Shown: positions 1 through 8,996, counted from the stretch's first letter. The stretch: DNA of 64,000 nucleotides from Bacteroidales bacterium (GCA_016928075.1 JAFGLJ010000042.1:124001-188000), one strand, 5' to 3'. A program made the numbers and translations. Notes: generated by a model not told the origin, from the letters alone.

Positions 1-182
1 ATGTCGGTGGCAGTATAGCCTTCGGGGTGACCAACATGAAGACCTGAACCAGAAGGGTAGGGAAACATGTCAAGGATATAATATTTTTTAGGGTTACTTA
101 TATCATTGTATGTCTTGAAAGTATTGTTCTCTTCCCAGTATTTTTGCCATTTTTTTTCTATTTCCCTGAATTTATATTCCAT
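1..182 (-). CDS. leuS: Leucyl-tRNA synthetase, N-terminal fragment (runs off window)
   Basis: Charges tRNA-Leu in the cytoplasm. Only about 60 N-terminal codons lie in the window. Read on the minus strand from the ATG at 182 they give [18 protein letters not shown], then a segment containing FPYPSG and the class I HIGH signature in the form HVGH, followed by PEGYTATD. This is the standard LeuRS opening. The rest of the gene lies beyond the left edge. The ATG is the natural start because the family begins a few residues before the KxWQKYW segment. It is divergent from the tRNA-Arg gene. Confidence 0.93.
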   Translation of the reverse strand, partial: MEYKFREIEKKWQKYWEENNTFKTYNDISNPKKYYILDMFPYPSGSGLHVGHPEGYTATD

Positions 183-303
183 TACGGCAATTGAATTACT
201 ATTACTTATATGGTCTGCGAAATTATGAAAAACTTGGCAATTATCATTATCTGGCACTTGCTTTGAAATATCAGTAACAGGAGTTAATTTAGCAGCATTA
301 TAT

Positions 304-377
304 GGTTCCGTAGTTCAAATGGATAGAATGACAGATTCCGGTTCTGTTGGTTGGGGGTTCGAATCCCCCCGGAATCA
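304..377 (+). tRNA. tRNA-Arg (anticodon CCG)
   Basis: Folds as a full cloverleaf. The acceptor stem is 304-310 with 370-376 and one G-U pair. The D stem is 313-316/326-329. The anticodon stem ACAGA/TCTGT encloses the loop TTCCGGT with anticodon CCG at 338-340. The T arm is GGGGG-TTCGAAT-CCCCC. The discriminator is A377 and no CCA is encoded. It reads CGG arginine codons. Confidence 0.95.
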
Positions 378-422
378 CAATAAAACTAAAGATAAAAGAC
401 AAAAGTTAAGAGACAAAAGTAC

Positions 423-443
423 AGACGAAGCACCGCTTCGTCT
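423..443. repeat. Palindromic hairpin, possible member of dispersed family
   Basis: Perfect 9-bp stem AGACGAAGC / GCTTCGTCT with a 3-nt loop, between the tRNA-Arg gene and the radical SAM gene. The AGACG/CGTCT core resembles the palindromes at 18378, 25624 and 57194. It could end tRNA transcription, but no T-run follows directly. Confidence 0.6.
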
Positions 444-469
444 CAAATATTATTATAGGAAAGTGATTA

Positions 470-1411
470 ATGTATAAATATTTATTTGGACCTGTGCCGT
501 CAAGGCGATTGGGAATGTCGCTGGGTGTAGACCTGGTACCGCGGAAAGTTTGTTCCCTGGACTGTGTGTACTGTGAAGTTGGTAAGACAACTAAACTTAC
601 CACCGAAAGAAGGGAATATATTCGTTTTGATCGGGTGAGTGAAGAACTCAGGCATTTTTTTGAAAATAATCCTGATCCTGATTATATAACTTTTTCAGGT
701 TCCGGTGAACCTACGCTCAACATACGTATAGGTGATGTTCTGCATTTCGTAAAGAAGCTTAAACCAGGAATTCCTGTAGCAGTTCTTACCAATGGGACAT
801 TATTATCCGACAGTAATGTTCGCAATGATATTAAAGATGCAGATGTTGTACTGCCTTCTCTCGATGTGGCAACAGAGGGGGCGTTTAACAGACTAAACCG
901 TCCGGCACCGGGGCTTAATATCGATGATTACATACAGGGGATTGTTGATTTCAGGAAAGAATATAAGGGGGAAATCTACCTGGAAATTTTTCTTCTTCCA
1001 GGCTACAATATGGATTATGATGAATTGGATGCATTAAAGAAGGCCATACATATGATAGGACCTGATTCAGTGCAGCTTAATACACTTGACCGGCCGGGCA
1101 CATTGCCTGATCTGAAGCCTGCAACAACAGAGGAACTGGAAAAAGTAATTGAATACTGGGAAATGCCCAATGTCGAAATAATTGCTGCTGCAGCAAAGCG
1201 TAAGCAGGTGCTTTCATACAGGAAAGATGCTGAAGATGCCATTATGGAGATGATATTCAGGCGACCCTGTACAATTGATGACATAAGCAAAACATTGGGC
1301 ATGCATATCAGTGAGATAAATAAATACCTTGATGTACTGGAAGCGGAAAAGAAGATTGAAAGCGTTCACCAGGAGCGAGGCATTTTTTATAAACCCATTA
1401 CCACCTTGTAG
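470..1411 (+). CDS. Radical SAM protein (COG0731-like) with C-terminal winged-helix-like tail
   Basis: The 313-residue protein opens with GPVPSRRLG and carries the radical SAM cysteine triad CxxxCxxC at C28, C32 and C35, which binds a 4Fe-4S cluster to cleave S-adenosylmethionine. A glycine-rich SGSGEPT segment near residue 82 matches the SAM-binding GGE-like motif. The last 70 or so residues look like a small winged-helix domain (IDDISKTLGMHISEINKYLDVLE), suggesting nucleic-acid or partner binding. The fold resembles the COG0731 group, which includes the tRNA wyosine synthetases, but the substrate here cannot be read from sequence. It stands alone between a tRNA gene and a barrel-protein gene. 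Confidence 0.8.
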   Translation: MYKYLFGPVPSRRLGMSLGVDLVPRKVCSLDCVYCEVGKTTKLTTERREYIRFDRVSEELRHFFENNPDPDYITFSGSGEPTLNIRIGDVLHFVKKLKPGIPVAVLTNGTLLSDSNVRNDIKDADVVLPSLDVATEGAFNRLNRPAPGLNIDDYIQGIVDFRKEYKGEIYLEIFLLPGYNMDYDELDALKKAIHMIGPDSVQLNTLDRPGTLPDLKPATTEELEKVIEYWEMPNVEIIAAAAKRKQVLSYRKDAEDAIMEMIFRRPCTIDDISKTLGMHISEINKYLDVLEAEKKIESVHQERGIFYKPITTL

Positions 1412-1558
1412 TGAAGATGCCCGGGTTGTGTATCTTTACAATAAGCGCAAAAATTGTGAGTCTCTCCGGTTATTTAACACAATGCATTTATAACGAATAA
1501 TTTGTTGTATATTGCTGCAATTAATAGATAAACAGGGCAGATCCAATAGTATAAATCA

Positions 1559-3721
1559 ATGAAAAGAAGGATCAGTATTATTCTGGCTTTTGCCTGTTTA
1601 CATGCAGGTCTTATTGCCCAGGATGAGCCTTTACTGCCTTTTAAAACTGACAATCCACCTGAAATAGACGGTTTCCTTTATGACAGTGTCTGGAGCACTG
1701 CCCCCTCTGTAACCGGCTTTAAATCCTTCATACCTGATTTTGGAAAAGATCTGGATTTTGCAACGGTTGTATACATGGCTTACGATGAAGAAAATCTCTA
1801 TTTTGCCTACAGGTGTTTTGATGATGAACCGGAAAAGATCAAAGCATCCGTCAATTCAAGGGATAATATACTAAATGATGACTGGGTTTGTATTAACCTT
1901 GACAGTTTTCATGACCAGCAATCACTGTACGCGTTCTATATAAACCCGCACGGAATACAAATGGATAGCCGGTTTGCCGGGGGGCTTGAAGATCCAAGTG
2001 TTGATTTTGTCTGGTACAGTGCCGGCACTATTGATGATCAGGGTTATATTGTTGAGGTACAGATCCCACTTAAAAGCATACGTTTTTCGAACAGTGAGCC
2101 GGTGGAAATGGCAGTGTTTTTTGAAAGGAAGATAAGCAGGCAGGCAATACATGGGTCCTATCCACCCATGGACGCTGAAAAAGGTTATGCTTTCCTGACT
2201 CAGATGAAGCCTATGATATATTATGATGTAAAGCACTATTCTCTTTTTGAGGTATTGCCTGCATTCACTTATTTATACCGCAACAGGCACACAGAAGGCG
2301 AAATGCTTAAGGATGAGCGTTCACCAAAATTTAGCCTGACAACCAAGTATGGGATTACATCACAGCTTATTCTTGACGGAACGTTAAATCCTGATTTCAG
2401 CCAGGTTGAAGCTGATGCAGGACAGGTAGACATTAACCTGCGTTACAGGGTATTTTATCCGGAGAAAAGACCCTTCTTTCTTGAAGGGCACGATAATTTC
2501 AATTTTGCTGCCACCCAGGCTGATGAACATGACCCTGTGAATACACTGGTGCATACGCGTTCAATAGTTAATCCTTATGCGGGTGTCAAGCTTACCGGCA
2601 AGATTGGGGACAGACTCACCCTTGCTGCACTTTACGCGGCCGACCGTGTACAAAGCGATTATGATTCTGTTGACAATGCCATGGCTCATTTTCCCATAGT
2701 GAGGATGAAATATAGTCTGTCAGATGATAGTTTCCTGGGCGCTATCTATACAGGAATGGAGCTCGACAACTTATTTAACAGGTTGGGAGGGCTTGACGGG
2801 CTCCTCCGGGTTAGCAAAGCCAGTGCAATTCAATATAATGCCGTGTTTTCCTCGAACAAGGACAGACAGGGGGGTGAAATTCAAAATGGATATATGCTCG
2901 CAGCAGAATACGGGCATGATAGCAGGAACATAAGTTATTCTTTTGGCGGGAAGAGTATCAGTACCGGTTTTATTACCTCTACCGGATTTATCAACCGTAC
3001 AGGCATTAACTACTTTAAAGGATTATTAAAACCCAAATTCTACCCTGAAAAGGAATTTATACAACGCATTGACCTGGAGCTTTTTACCAGACAGGCTTAT
3101 GATATTGAATACGAATTATGGGAAACGGTGGATCACATTGCCAGCTGGATATATTTCAGCGGATCAACATATATTAAGCTAAAGGCAGAATATGCAACCG
3201 AGATATTCAGGGCAGAGCGATTTAAGACTGGTGGCTTTCATTCTCTTGTTAGTACCCAGATTGGTAAAAGAATAAACCTGGCAGGTTTATATCAGCATCT
3301 TGGTGCAATATTTTACTCAGCGGAACCTTACCAGGGTGTGACCAACAACTTTGTTTTTATGGGTGAGTACAAACCCTCGGAGAAATTACACCTGGACCTT
3401 ACATTCAGATATTCTGATTTCAATGATGGCATAACAGGTGATCAGGTTTATGATTATTCAATACTGAGAGGTAAGATAACATACCAGATGAACAAATATT
3501 TCTTCCTGAGGGTAATTGGAGAGTATAACAGTTACAGGGAAGAATTGCTTACTGATTTTCTGGCTTCGTTCACTTATATTCCGGGAACGGTTGTATATCT
3601 TGGCTATGGTTCACTTTATGAAAGAACAAAGTGGGAAGATGGCAGGTATATCAGGGACGAGCGTTTTCTTGAGACAACAAGAGGTTTCTTTTTTAAATGC
3701 TCCTACCTGTTCAGGTTTTAA
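1559..3721 (+). CDS. DUF5916-type outer-membrane protein with CBM9-like N-terminal domain
   Basis: 720 residues. A signal peptide of about 20 residues (MKRRISIILAFACLHAGLIA) is followed by a domain of about 200 residues that resembles the CBM9-like fold (PEIDGFLYDSVW, YDEENLYFAYRC, VEVQIPLKSIRF). The remainder is rich in alternating aromatic and polar strands, fits a membrane barrel, and ends in phenylalanine (YLFRF), as outer-membrane barrels often do. This combination is typical of Bacteroidota DUF5916 proteins, whose function is not established. The gene is monocistronic and its 3' end overlaps the convergent gene at 3718 by 4 bases. Confidence 0.8.
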   Translation: MKRRISIILAFACLHAGLIAQDEPLLPFKTDNPPEIDGFLYDSVWSTAPSVTGFKSFIPDFGKDLDFATVVYMAYDEENLYFAYRCFDDEPEKIKASVNSRDNILNDDWVCINLDSFHDQQSLYAFYINPHGIQMDSRFAGGLEDPSVDFVWYSAGTIDDQGYIVEVQIPLKSIRFSNSEPVEMAVFFERKISRQAIHGSYPPMDAEKGYAFLTQMKPMIYYDVKHYSLFEVLPAFTYLYRNRHTEGEMLKDERSPKFSLTTKYGITSQLILDGTLNPDFSQVEADAGQVDINLRYRVFYPEKRPFFLEGHDNFNFAATQADEHDPVNTLVHTRSIVNPYAGVKLTGKIGDRLTLAALYAADRVQSDYDSVDNAMAHFPIVRMKYSLSDDSFLGAIYTGMELDNLFNRLGGLDGLLRVSKASAIQYNAVFSSNKDRQGGEIQNGYMLAAEYGHDSRNISYSFGGKSISTGFITSTGFINRTGINYFKGLLKPKFYPEKEFIQRIDLELFTRQAYDIEYELWETVDHIASWIYFSGSTYIKLKAEYATEIFRAERFKTGGFHSLVSTQIGKRINLAGLYQHLGAIFYSAEPYQGVTNNFVFMGEYKPSEKLHLDLTFRYSDFNDGITGDQVYDYSILRGKITYQMNKYFFLRVIGEYNSYREELLTDFLASFTYIPGTVVYLGYGSLYERTKWEDGRYIRDERFLETTRGFFFKCSYLFRF

Positions 3722-4287
3722 TACGTTTGAAGCATTCTTATGTCTGAAATGATACTGCCTGCCGATTCGATACTTCTGACAGGAGAGAGGCCCAGCATTT
3801 TCCTCACAGCATTAAGATCAGATATCAATATATCACCTTTATCAAATAATATGTCATAGAGTATTGCGGATTTAAGTGAATTACCCCTGCTGCGCACAGT
3901 AAAATCAACGTTTCTTCCGGGGAAAATATGGAAGTACCTGTGGGAATCATCAAGGTATTTTATTACCCATTGTGATGCATCTGACAGCTTATGTTTCCTG
4001 TAACCTTTTTTTGTTTCTTCTATCCAATTAAGAAATGACTCTTCAGTCTTGATATTTTCTTTTTCCCTTAGCAGGTTTATTTCTCTGACAATATCAGGGA
4101 GATCTAGTTTGCCGGTATAAATATCTGCCACGGAGGTGCCTATATGTTTAAGCAAAGGAATGATATTTCTTCTGATCTTTTCTTCGCTAACTACCGAGCA
4201 TATACTGGTAAAAGACCTGATATAACCCATATGGTGTTTTAGGGGATTTAGATTTATGGGTTCCGGTATGTTATTCCAATTTTTCAT
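3718..4287 (-). CDS. Hypothetical protein downstream of the exb operon
   Basis: 189 residues, no signal peptide and no membrane segment, mostly helical and rich in charged residues. I do not recognise a family. The start at MKNWNNIPEP (ATG at 4287) is preferred over an upstream in-frame start, because the longer version would have to be translated through the terminator hairpin at 4299-4332. The gene lies on the same strand directly beyond the exb operon terminator, so it depends on readthrough or on a promoter that I cannot see. Confidence 0.65.
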   Translation of the reverse strand: MKNWNNIPEPINLNPLKHHMGYIRSFTSICSVVSEEKIRRNIIPLLKHIGTSVADIYTGKLDLPDIVREINLLREKENIKTEESFLNWIEETKKGYRKHKLSDASQWVIKYLDDSHRYFHIFPGRNVDFTVRSRGNSLKSAILYDILFDKGDILISDLNAVRKMLGLSPVRSIESAGSIISDIRMLQTY

Positions 4288-4298
4288 CAGGCACAGAT

Positions 4299-4332
4299 AA
4301 AAAAGCCCTGACTGTTTGGTGGCCAGGGCTTT
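4299..4332 (-). terminator. Rho-independent terminator of the exbB-exbD operon
   Basis: On the minus strand, AAAGCCCTG pairs with CAGGGCTTT (9 bp, 13-nt loop) and a run of six T follows. It begins 17 bases after the stop of the last exbD gene. Confidence 0.85.
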
Positions 4333-4349
4333 GCTATAATGTTGTAAGA

Positions 4350-4835
4350 TCAATCCAGAGAGGTGATTTTTTCAACTGGTGTATTGGCGTACATGATCTT
4401 CAGAGCGTTAGCCCTGCGTAAAGCCTGCTTGACTTCCGTAACTATCTGCATTCGTGTATTCTTGTCAATTTTCAGGGACACGAGCATTTTAGCCTGCTCG
4501 GCTTCATCCAGACTTTCTCTTTCCTGGGCTATAAAGTCCTGAATATCATCTATTTCTTTAAATGCATCGTTTAGCTGAATTTTTGGCTCTGAGCCAAATG
4601 TAGCCTGGAGCTGTGGCAAAGGTTCACCTATATAAATAAAGCTTGCCAATGACTTTTTCTCCAGTTTTTTCCCTTGAGTAGCATCAGGTAATCTTACCTG
4701 TATTTTAAGTTCAACCTCCCTCATAACCGTAACTGTCATGAAGAAGAACAAAAGCATAAATACGATATCGGGTAGAGATGCGGTATTTATTCTACCCATA
4801 CCGGCTTTCCCTGTATGTCTTTTAAACTTACTCAT
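4350..4835 (-). CDS. exbD: ExbD/TolR-family biopolymer transport protein (second copy)
   Basis: 161 residues with one N-terminal membrane helix (INTASLPDIVFMLLFFFMTVTVM) carrying the conserved aspartate of the ExbD/TolR proton channel, then a periplasmic domain. It works with ExbB to turn the proton-motive force into movement of a TonB-like partner. The start at MSKFKRHTGK (ATG 4835) is chosen over a longer frame because it has an AGGAG ribosome site (ggaggagagtaat) and fits the family's length. It starts one base after the upstream exbD stop codon (2 bases counted from its end), so the two are translationally coupled. Confidence 0.88.
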   Translation of the reverse strand: MSKFKRHTGKAGMGRINTASLPDIVFMLLFFFMTVTVMREVELKIQVRLPDATQGKKLEKKSLASFIYIGEPLPQLQATFGSEPKIQLNDAFKEIDDIQDFIAQERESLDEAEQAKMLVSLKIDKNTRMQIVTEVKQALRRANALKIMYANTPVEKITSLD

Positions 4836-4836
4836 A

Positions 4837-5421
4837 TTACTCTCCTCCGATCTTTTTAGGTTCTGCTTCTGAGATAGGCGCGTTATAATAATCATCGACT
4901 GCGGCCATTTGATCTTCACTTAGATCGTCATAACGCATGCCCCATGTTTGCATTGCCAGCTCATCTCTTACTTCATCCCTTGCAGCCAGCAATTCGTTTT
5001 GTACGGCTATATATACACCATAGGATGTACCATAGTCGTTTTGCAGTGATATTACAGCCTGTTTAGCCACCCGGACTAAACCAAAATAAGGAATATTCTT
5101 TTCAATTTTTTCTGGCAAATTCTCCGCATCGTTCGGATTAAGGATGAATTCCTTGGTAATGTCTTTGAGTTCACCTATTTGTATGATTTCGCCTTCCACC
5201 AGAAGCATATTATCCTTGTTTACTTTTACCACAAGGATATTTCTTTCATGGATCTGCTGATCCTCGCTTTGTTCTACATTTGGATCCTGCATGGGCGGGA
5301 GTAATCGCATCAGCCCTGTATCCGTTTCCATGGTGGTTGTTACCAGGAAAAAGATAAGAAGGAGGAATGCTATATCTGCCATTGGGGCAGCATTTATCTG
5401 TTCTACTTCCCTTCTTGCCAT
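4837..5421 (-). CDS. exbD: ExbD/TolR-family biopolymer transport protein (first copy)
   Basis: 194 residues. The N terminus NAAPMADIAFLLLIFFLVTTTM is the single membrane helix with the channel aspartate near residue 15. A periplasmic domain of about 150 residues follows, with a long acidic helical insert (EVRDELAMQTWG, DDLSEDQMAAVDDYYNAP). Paired, unequal ExbD proteins behind one ExbB are common in Bacteroidota and probably form a mixed dimer inside the ExbB pentamer (inference). No TonB gene lies in the operon. Confidence 0.88.
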   Translation of the reverse strand: MARREVEQINAAPMADIAFLLLIFFLVTTTMETDTGLMRLLPPMQDPNVEQSEDQQIHERNILVVKVNKDNMLLVEGEIIQIGELKDITKEFILNPNDAENLPEKIEKNIPYFGLVRVAKQAVISLQNDYGTSYGVYIAVQNELLAARDEVRDELAMQTWGMRYDDLSEDQMAAVDDYYNAPISEAEPKKIGGE

Positions 5422-5464
5422 AATTATAATTTTTTATTTCCCCACACGGGGAGTTTATTAATCA

Positions 5465-5923
5465 CTACTTAAAAATTCTCGAGACCGATGACCATATTAT
5501 GGCCAGGAAAGCAAGACCTACAAGAAAATAAGCAGTAAACAATCCTGTGTCAACATACTTCAATGTAGCTGGATCATTACCCTTACCGGTAAAATAAGGC
5601 AGGTTTAACACTGTGTCGTCAGCCATCAAGTATGCGACGACAATAACAACGACTGCCCCGGCAAGGAATATAAGACCTTTCTTTATGCCTTTGGGATTTA
5701 TTATCATATTAATTATAGAGAAGATAATTGTAATCCCTGCAGCTATAAAAAACAATATATATGCATAGGAAAGGAATGTCTGTGTAATAAGCGGTTCTTC
5801 CAGTCTGGTACCTGCAGTTCCTTCCACCAAATTGCCGAAATAAAATAATACAGCAAATACTATGGTTACGGCCATCAGCACCCAGAGTATTATCTGTATA
5901 ATTCTGCTAGTTATATTTGACAT
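5465..5923 (-). CDS. Small four-helix membrane protein in the exb operon
   Basis: 152 residues with four hydrophobic segments at about 10-32, 50-73, 82-100 and 128-148. There is no catalytic motif and I do not recognise a named family. It lies 5 bases from exbB and 41 bases from the first exbD, which points to co-transcription and perhaps an accessory role for the ExbB/ExbD motor. Its function is unknown. Confidence 0.75.
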   Translation of the reverse strand: MSNITSRIIQIILWVLMAVTIVFAVLFYFGNLVEGTAGTRLEEPLITQTFLSYAYILFFIAAGITIIFSIINMIINPKGIKKGLIFLAGAVVVIVVAYLMADDTVLNLPYFTGKGNDPATLKYVDTGLFTAYFLVGLAFLAIIWSSVSRIFK

Positions 5924-5928
5924 AATAT

Positions 5929-6738
5929 TTACTTTTTAAGGTTGTGCTTAACAATTATGTCAACAAGTGAGATTGAAGCATCTTCCATCTGGTTTGTCAG
6001 GCTATCGATTTTTGAAAGGATAGTATTATAAAAAACCTGGAGGATAACTGCAACGATAAGACCTGATACTGTAGTAATAAGAGCAATCTTAATACCACCT
6101 GCAACAAGACCTGCCGATACGTTACCTGCCTGTTCGATATTATCAAAAGCTTCAATCATACCTATTACAGTACCCATGAAACCAAGCATAGGAGCAATTG
6201 CGATGAAGAGAGATATCCATGAGAGGTTTTTCTCCAGGAGGCCCATTTGTACTCCGCCATAAGAGATAATTGATTTCTCGGCCATCTCTATTCCCTCGTT
6301 TGCCCTGTCGAGACCCTGGTAGAAAATACTGGCAACCGGTCCGCGGGTATTACGGCATATATCTTTGGCCGCTTCAACGCCACCGCTTTCAAGGGCTTCT
6401 TCAATTTTTTTAAGCAGCTTATCCGTATTTGTTGTGGCAAGGTTAAGATAAATTATACGCTCGATGGCAATTGCCAGACCGATGATAAGGGTAAGCAATA
6501 TAGCTCCCATAAACTGGGCACCACCCTCTACAAATTTGATCTTAATCTGCTTGTGGAGTTCTCCCCCTTCTTCAGCTGCAGGTTCAGCTTCCACTTCTTC
6601 TCCCATAATGGCTGGAGTCTCTTCTGCAACTTGCTCAACAGCAGTTGTGTCCTGTGGCTCATCCTGAGCAAAAGCATTTACTGATGTTCCGATAAAAAGC
6701 ATCCCAAACACAGCTACGAATGCAAATAGTTTTTTCAT
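5929..6738 (-). CDS. exbB: MotA/TolQ/ExbB proton channel family protein
   Basis: 269 residues. A signal peptide (MKKLFAFVAVFGMLFIGTSVNAFA) is followed by a spacer of about 45 residues rich in Glu, Ala and Pro, then three membrane helices (about 76-100, 172-195 and 213-235). The conserved AIAPMLGFMGTVIGMIEAFDNI segment lines the channel. It forms the stator ring around the two ExbD proteins encoded downstream. It is first in the operon, with a phylum-type promoter 44 bases upstream of its ATG. The cleavable signal peptide plus acidic linker is a Bacteroidota form of ExbB. Confidence 0.9.
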   Translation of the reverse strand: MKKLFAFVAVFGMLFIGTSVNAFAQDEPQDTTAVEQVAEETPAIMGEEVEAEPAAEEGGELHKQIKIKFVEGGAQFMGAILLTLIIGLAIAIERIIYLNLATTNTDKLLKKIEEALESGGVEAAKDICRNTRGPVASIFYQGLDRANEGIEMAEKSIISYGGVQMGLLEKNLSWISLFIAIAPMLGFMGTVIGMIEAFDNIEQAGNVSAGLVAGGIKIALITTVSGLIVAVILQVFYNTILSKIDSLTNQMEDASISLVDIIVKHNLKK

Positions 6739-6781
6739 GGTTTGTTTGTAATTTAAGTTATTAAAGTATAATAATATTCCG

Positions 6782-6809
6782 CAAATTTATAAAATTCTTT
6801 CTTTTACAA
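6782..6809 (-). promoter_or_regulatory. Predicted promoter of exbB operon
   Basis: Minus strand: TTG (6809-6807), a 17-base spacer, then TAAATTTG (6789-6782), matching the Bacteroidota -33/-7 pattern. The spacer is slightly short. The -7 box lies about 44 bases before the exbB ATG. Confidence 0.5.
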
Positions 6810-6978
6810 GTCTTACAAGCTTGTTTTATCTCTTTTTTTAATGATTTAATAGAAAAATAATCATACTGTTATACTGGCCAGAGCCTCTTTTTTATACTAA
6901 AGGAATTCCTTCGAATTCGTTTCTCTCTTCCGGATCATCTATTATTTAAAAGCTCCCTGCCTCTAATTGTAATATATG

Positions 6979-7066
6979 CGGAGAGAGAGGGATTCGAACC
7001 CTCGGTACCCTTTAGGGGTACACACGCTTTCCAGGCGTGCCAGTTAAGCCACTCCTGCATCTCTCC
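6979..7066 (-). tRNA. tRNA-Ser (anticodon GGA)
   Basis: An 88-nt class II tRNA. The acceptor stem GGAGAGA/TCTCTCC pairs fully, with discriminator G. The anticodon stem CACGC/GCGTG encloses CTGGAAA, giving anticodon GGA, which reads UCC/UCU. A long variable arm (GTACCC-CTAAA-GGGTAC) is present, as expected for tRNA-Ser. The T loop is TTCGAAT. No CCA is encoded. Confidence 0.95.
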
Positions 7067-7148
7067 CCATAAGTAACCCCTCGGGATACATCAGCTTTTC
7101 AAAGAATTTCAGGCGGCCAAAATACGAAAAAATATTAAAAAAAACATC

Positions 7149-8180
7149 TTAAGGACTTATTTCTCCCCTGAGGCTCCTATTTAGAAGTGTTTTAATTATA
7201 CCTGCATCATCATAATTACCAAGTAAGTACATAAGTTTGGTCACAGCAGCCTCTGCGGTGATATCATGACCACTGATTACTCCAGCCTCCGTTAATTTAC
7301 GCCCCGTTTCATAAATGCTCATATCTACCCTTCCTGAGTAACATTGTGTAATATTCAGTACTAATCCACCACGCGAAATATAATCCCTGATTGTATCGAT
7401 ATACCATTCTGCGGATGGTCCGTTACCCGTTCCGTATGATTCAATAATAATAGCCCTGGTTGGCGAGTTGTAAAAAAACTTTTGCACAGCTTCCTTGTTG
7501 AACCCGGGAAATATTTTCAGGATTGATATATTACTATCCAGATTCATGGAGACCCTCAGGTTCTTCCTGACCGTAGGTGTAATTATAAGATTATGATTGA
7601 ATTTTATATTTATACCTGCTTCAGCAAGGGGAGGGTAATTCGGGGAATCAAAGGCATTAAAATGTTCAGAACTGAATTTTGTTGTACGATTACCTCTTCG
7701 AAGGTAATTTTCGAAAAAAATGCATACTTCGGGAACTGTTGTTTTTCTGTTATCATGTGAGGCTGCAATTTCTATTGCACCGATAAGGTTTTCCTTACCA
7801 TCAGTCCTAATCATACCTATAGGCAGTTGTGAGCCTGTAAATATCACCGGTTTCTCAAGATTTTCAAGCATAAAGCTGAGAGCGGAAGCTGAATAGGCCA
7901 TGGTATCCGTACCATGAAGAATGACAAAACCATCATAGCTGTGGTAATTCGCTTCAATCAGACCTGCCATTTTTTGCCATGATTCAGGGCTGATATCGGA
8001 GGAATCAATAAGGGGGTCAAAGGATATAGTGTCAATTCGACAATCAAAACGCTGGAGCTCGGGCACCTGTTGCTCAATATGCTTAAAATTGAACGGGACG
8101 AGCATTCCTGTCGAAGGATCATGCACCATTCCAATGGTACCGCCTGTATATAAAATAAGTATTGAGGCCGTGTCTTTCAA
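7149..8180 (-). CDS. ansA: Type I L-asparaginase
   Basis: 343 residues, hydrolysing asparagine to aspartate and ammonia, probably in the cytoplasm because no signal peptide is present. YTGGTIG at 11-17 holds the nucleophilic threonine and HGTDTMAYSASAL holds the second catalytic Thr-Asp pair. The start is a TTG at 8180: the catalytic motif begins at residue 11, and the in-frame stop at 8190 leaves no room for an ATG or GTG. That stop is the tatD stop codon, so ansA continues the tatD frame 9 bases later, which implies translational coupling. Confidence 0.9.
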   Translation of the reverse strand: MKDTASILILYTGGTIGMVHDPSTGMLVPFNFKHIEQQVPELQRFDCRIDTISFDPLIDSSDISPESWQKMAGLIEANYHSYDGFVILHGTDTMAYSASALSFMLENLEKPVIFTGSQLPIGMIRTDGKENLIGAIEIAASHDNRKTTVPEVCIFFENYLRRGNRTTKFSSEHFNAFDSPNYPPLAEAGINIKFNHNLIITPTVRKNLRVSMNLDSNISILKIFPGFNKEAVQKFFYNSPTRAIIIESYGTGNGPSAEWYIDTIRDYISRGGLVLNITQCYSGRVDMSIYETGRKLTEAGVISGHDITAEAAVTKLMYLLGNYDDAGIIKTLLNRSLRGEISP

Positions 8181-8189
8181 AAAAATACT

Positions 8190-8960
8190 TTATTTTAAAT
8201 TAAACAAATTAATACAATTTGATGTGGTTATATCTGCAATTTCATCAACAGGAATATTTTTTATATCAGCCAGTCTTTCTGCAATGAACTTTATATAGGA
8301 ACTTTCGTTTCGTTTACCTCTTTTTGGAACGGGTGCAAGGTATGGGGAATCGGTTTCAAGTATTATGTTTTCCAGGTCGATTAGTCTAATTACTTTATCA
8401 AGGCCTGAATTTTTAAATGTGAGTATACCCCCTATTCCTACAAGGAACCCCCGGCTTATGATTTCATTAGCCTGCTCAATACTCCCTGTGAAGGCGTGAA
8501 ATACACCACGAAGATCCTGCAAACCTGAATTATCAATGAGGGTGAGAATTTTTTCAAGGCTGTTGCGAGAATGTATTACAACAGGCAAATTCTCTCTGGC
8601 AGCAATTTTTAACTGTTCAGTGAATGCAGTTTGCTGTTCATTCATATAAGTTTTGTCCCAGTAAAGATCAATTCCTATTTCCCCTATTGCGATAAAATAG
8701 TGTTTTCCCAGGTTGCTATTAACAGCTTCAAGTTGTTCTTTGTAGTTATCCTTTATGCTGGTAGGGTGTATACCTATCATTGGATAGCATATTCCCGGGT
8801 ATTTGTTAACCATTCTCAGTAATGGGATAACAGACTCTTTATCAATATTTGGAAGGAGCATTTTTATGACATCAGCATTCAGAGCCCTGCTGATGATCTC
8901 ATCCCTGTCATCATCAAACTCAGGTAAATAAAGGTGGGTATGACTGTCGATTAATTGCAT
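8190..8960 (-). CDS. tatD: TatD-family metal-dependent hydrolase
   Basis: 256 residues, the usual length for this DNase/amidohydrolase-like family. The metal-binding motifs are in order: DSHTHL at the N terminus, GEIGID near residue 93, the histidine of VIHSRN, HAFTGS, and ETDSPYLAP toward the C terminus. It probably acts as a 3'-5' exonuclease or D-aminoacyl-tRNA deacylase-like enzyme in the cytoplasm; the exact substrate cannot be read. It is co-directional and tightly coupled with the downstream asparaginase gene. Confidence 0.9.
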   Translation of the reverse strand: MQLIDSHTHLYLPEFDDDRDEIISRALNADVIKMLLPNIDKESVIPLLRMVNKYPGICYPMIGIHPTSIKDNYKEQLEAVNSNLGKHYFIAIGEIGIDLYWDKTYMNEQQTAFTEQLKIAARENLPVVIHSRNSLEKILTLIDNSGLQDLRGVFHAFTGSIEQANEIISRGFLVGIGGILTFKNSGLDKVIRLIDLENIILETDSPYLAPVPKRGKRNESSYIKFIAERLADIKNIPVDEIADITTSNCINLFNLK

Positions 8961-8996
8961 CCCGTTATAATAGTAGGGAAAGCAAACTTAGGAAAC

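Noticed and set aside
4287-4353. N-terminal extension of the hypothetical gene at 3718
   Set aside because: The added codons would read through the terminator hairpin of the exb operon and add an unlikely sequence.
7149-8180. Asparaginase as a second GatD
   Set aside because: It lacks the N-terminal Tudor-like domain and begins directly at the asparaginase core, so it is a plain type I asparaginase.
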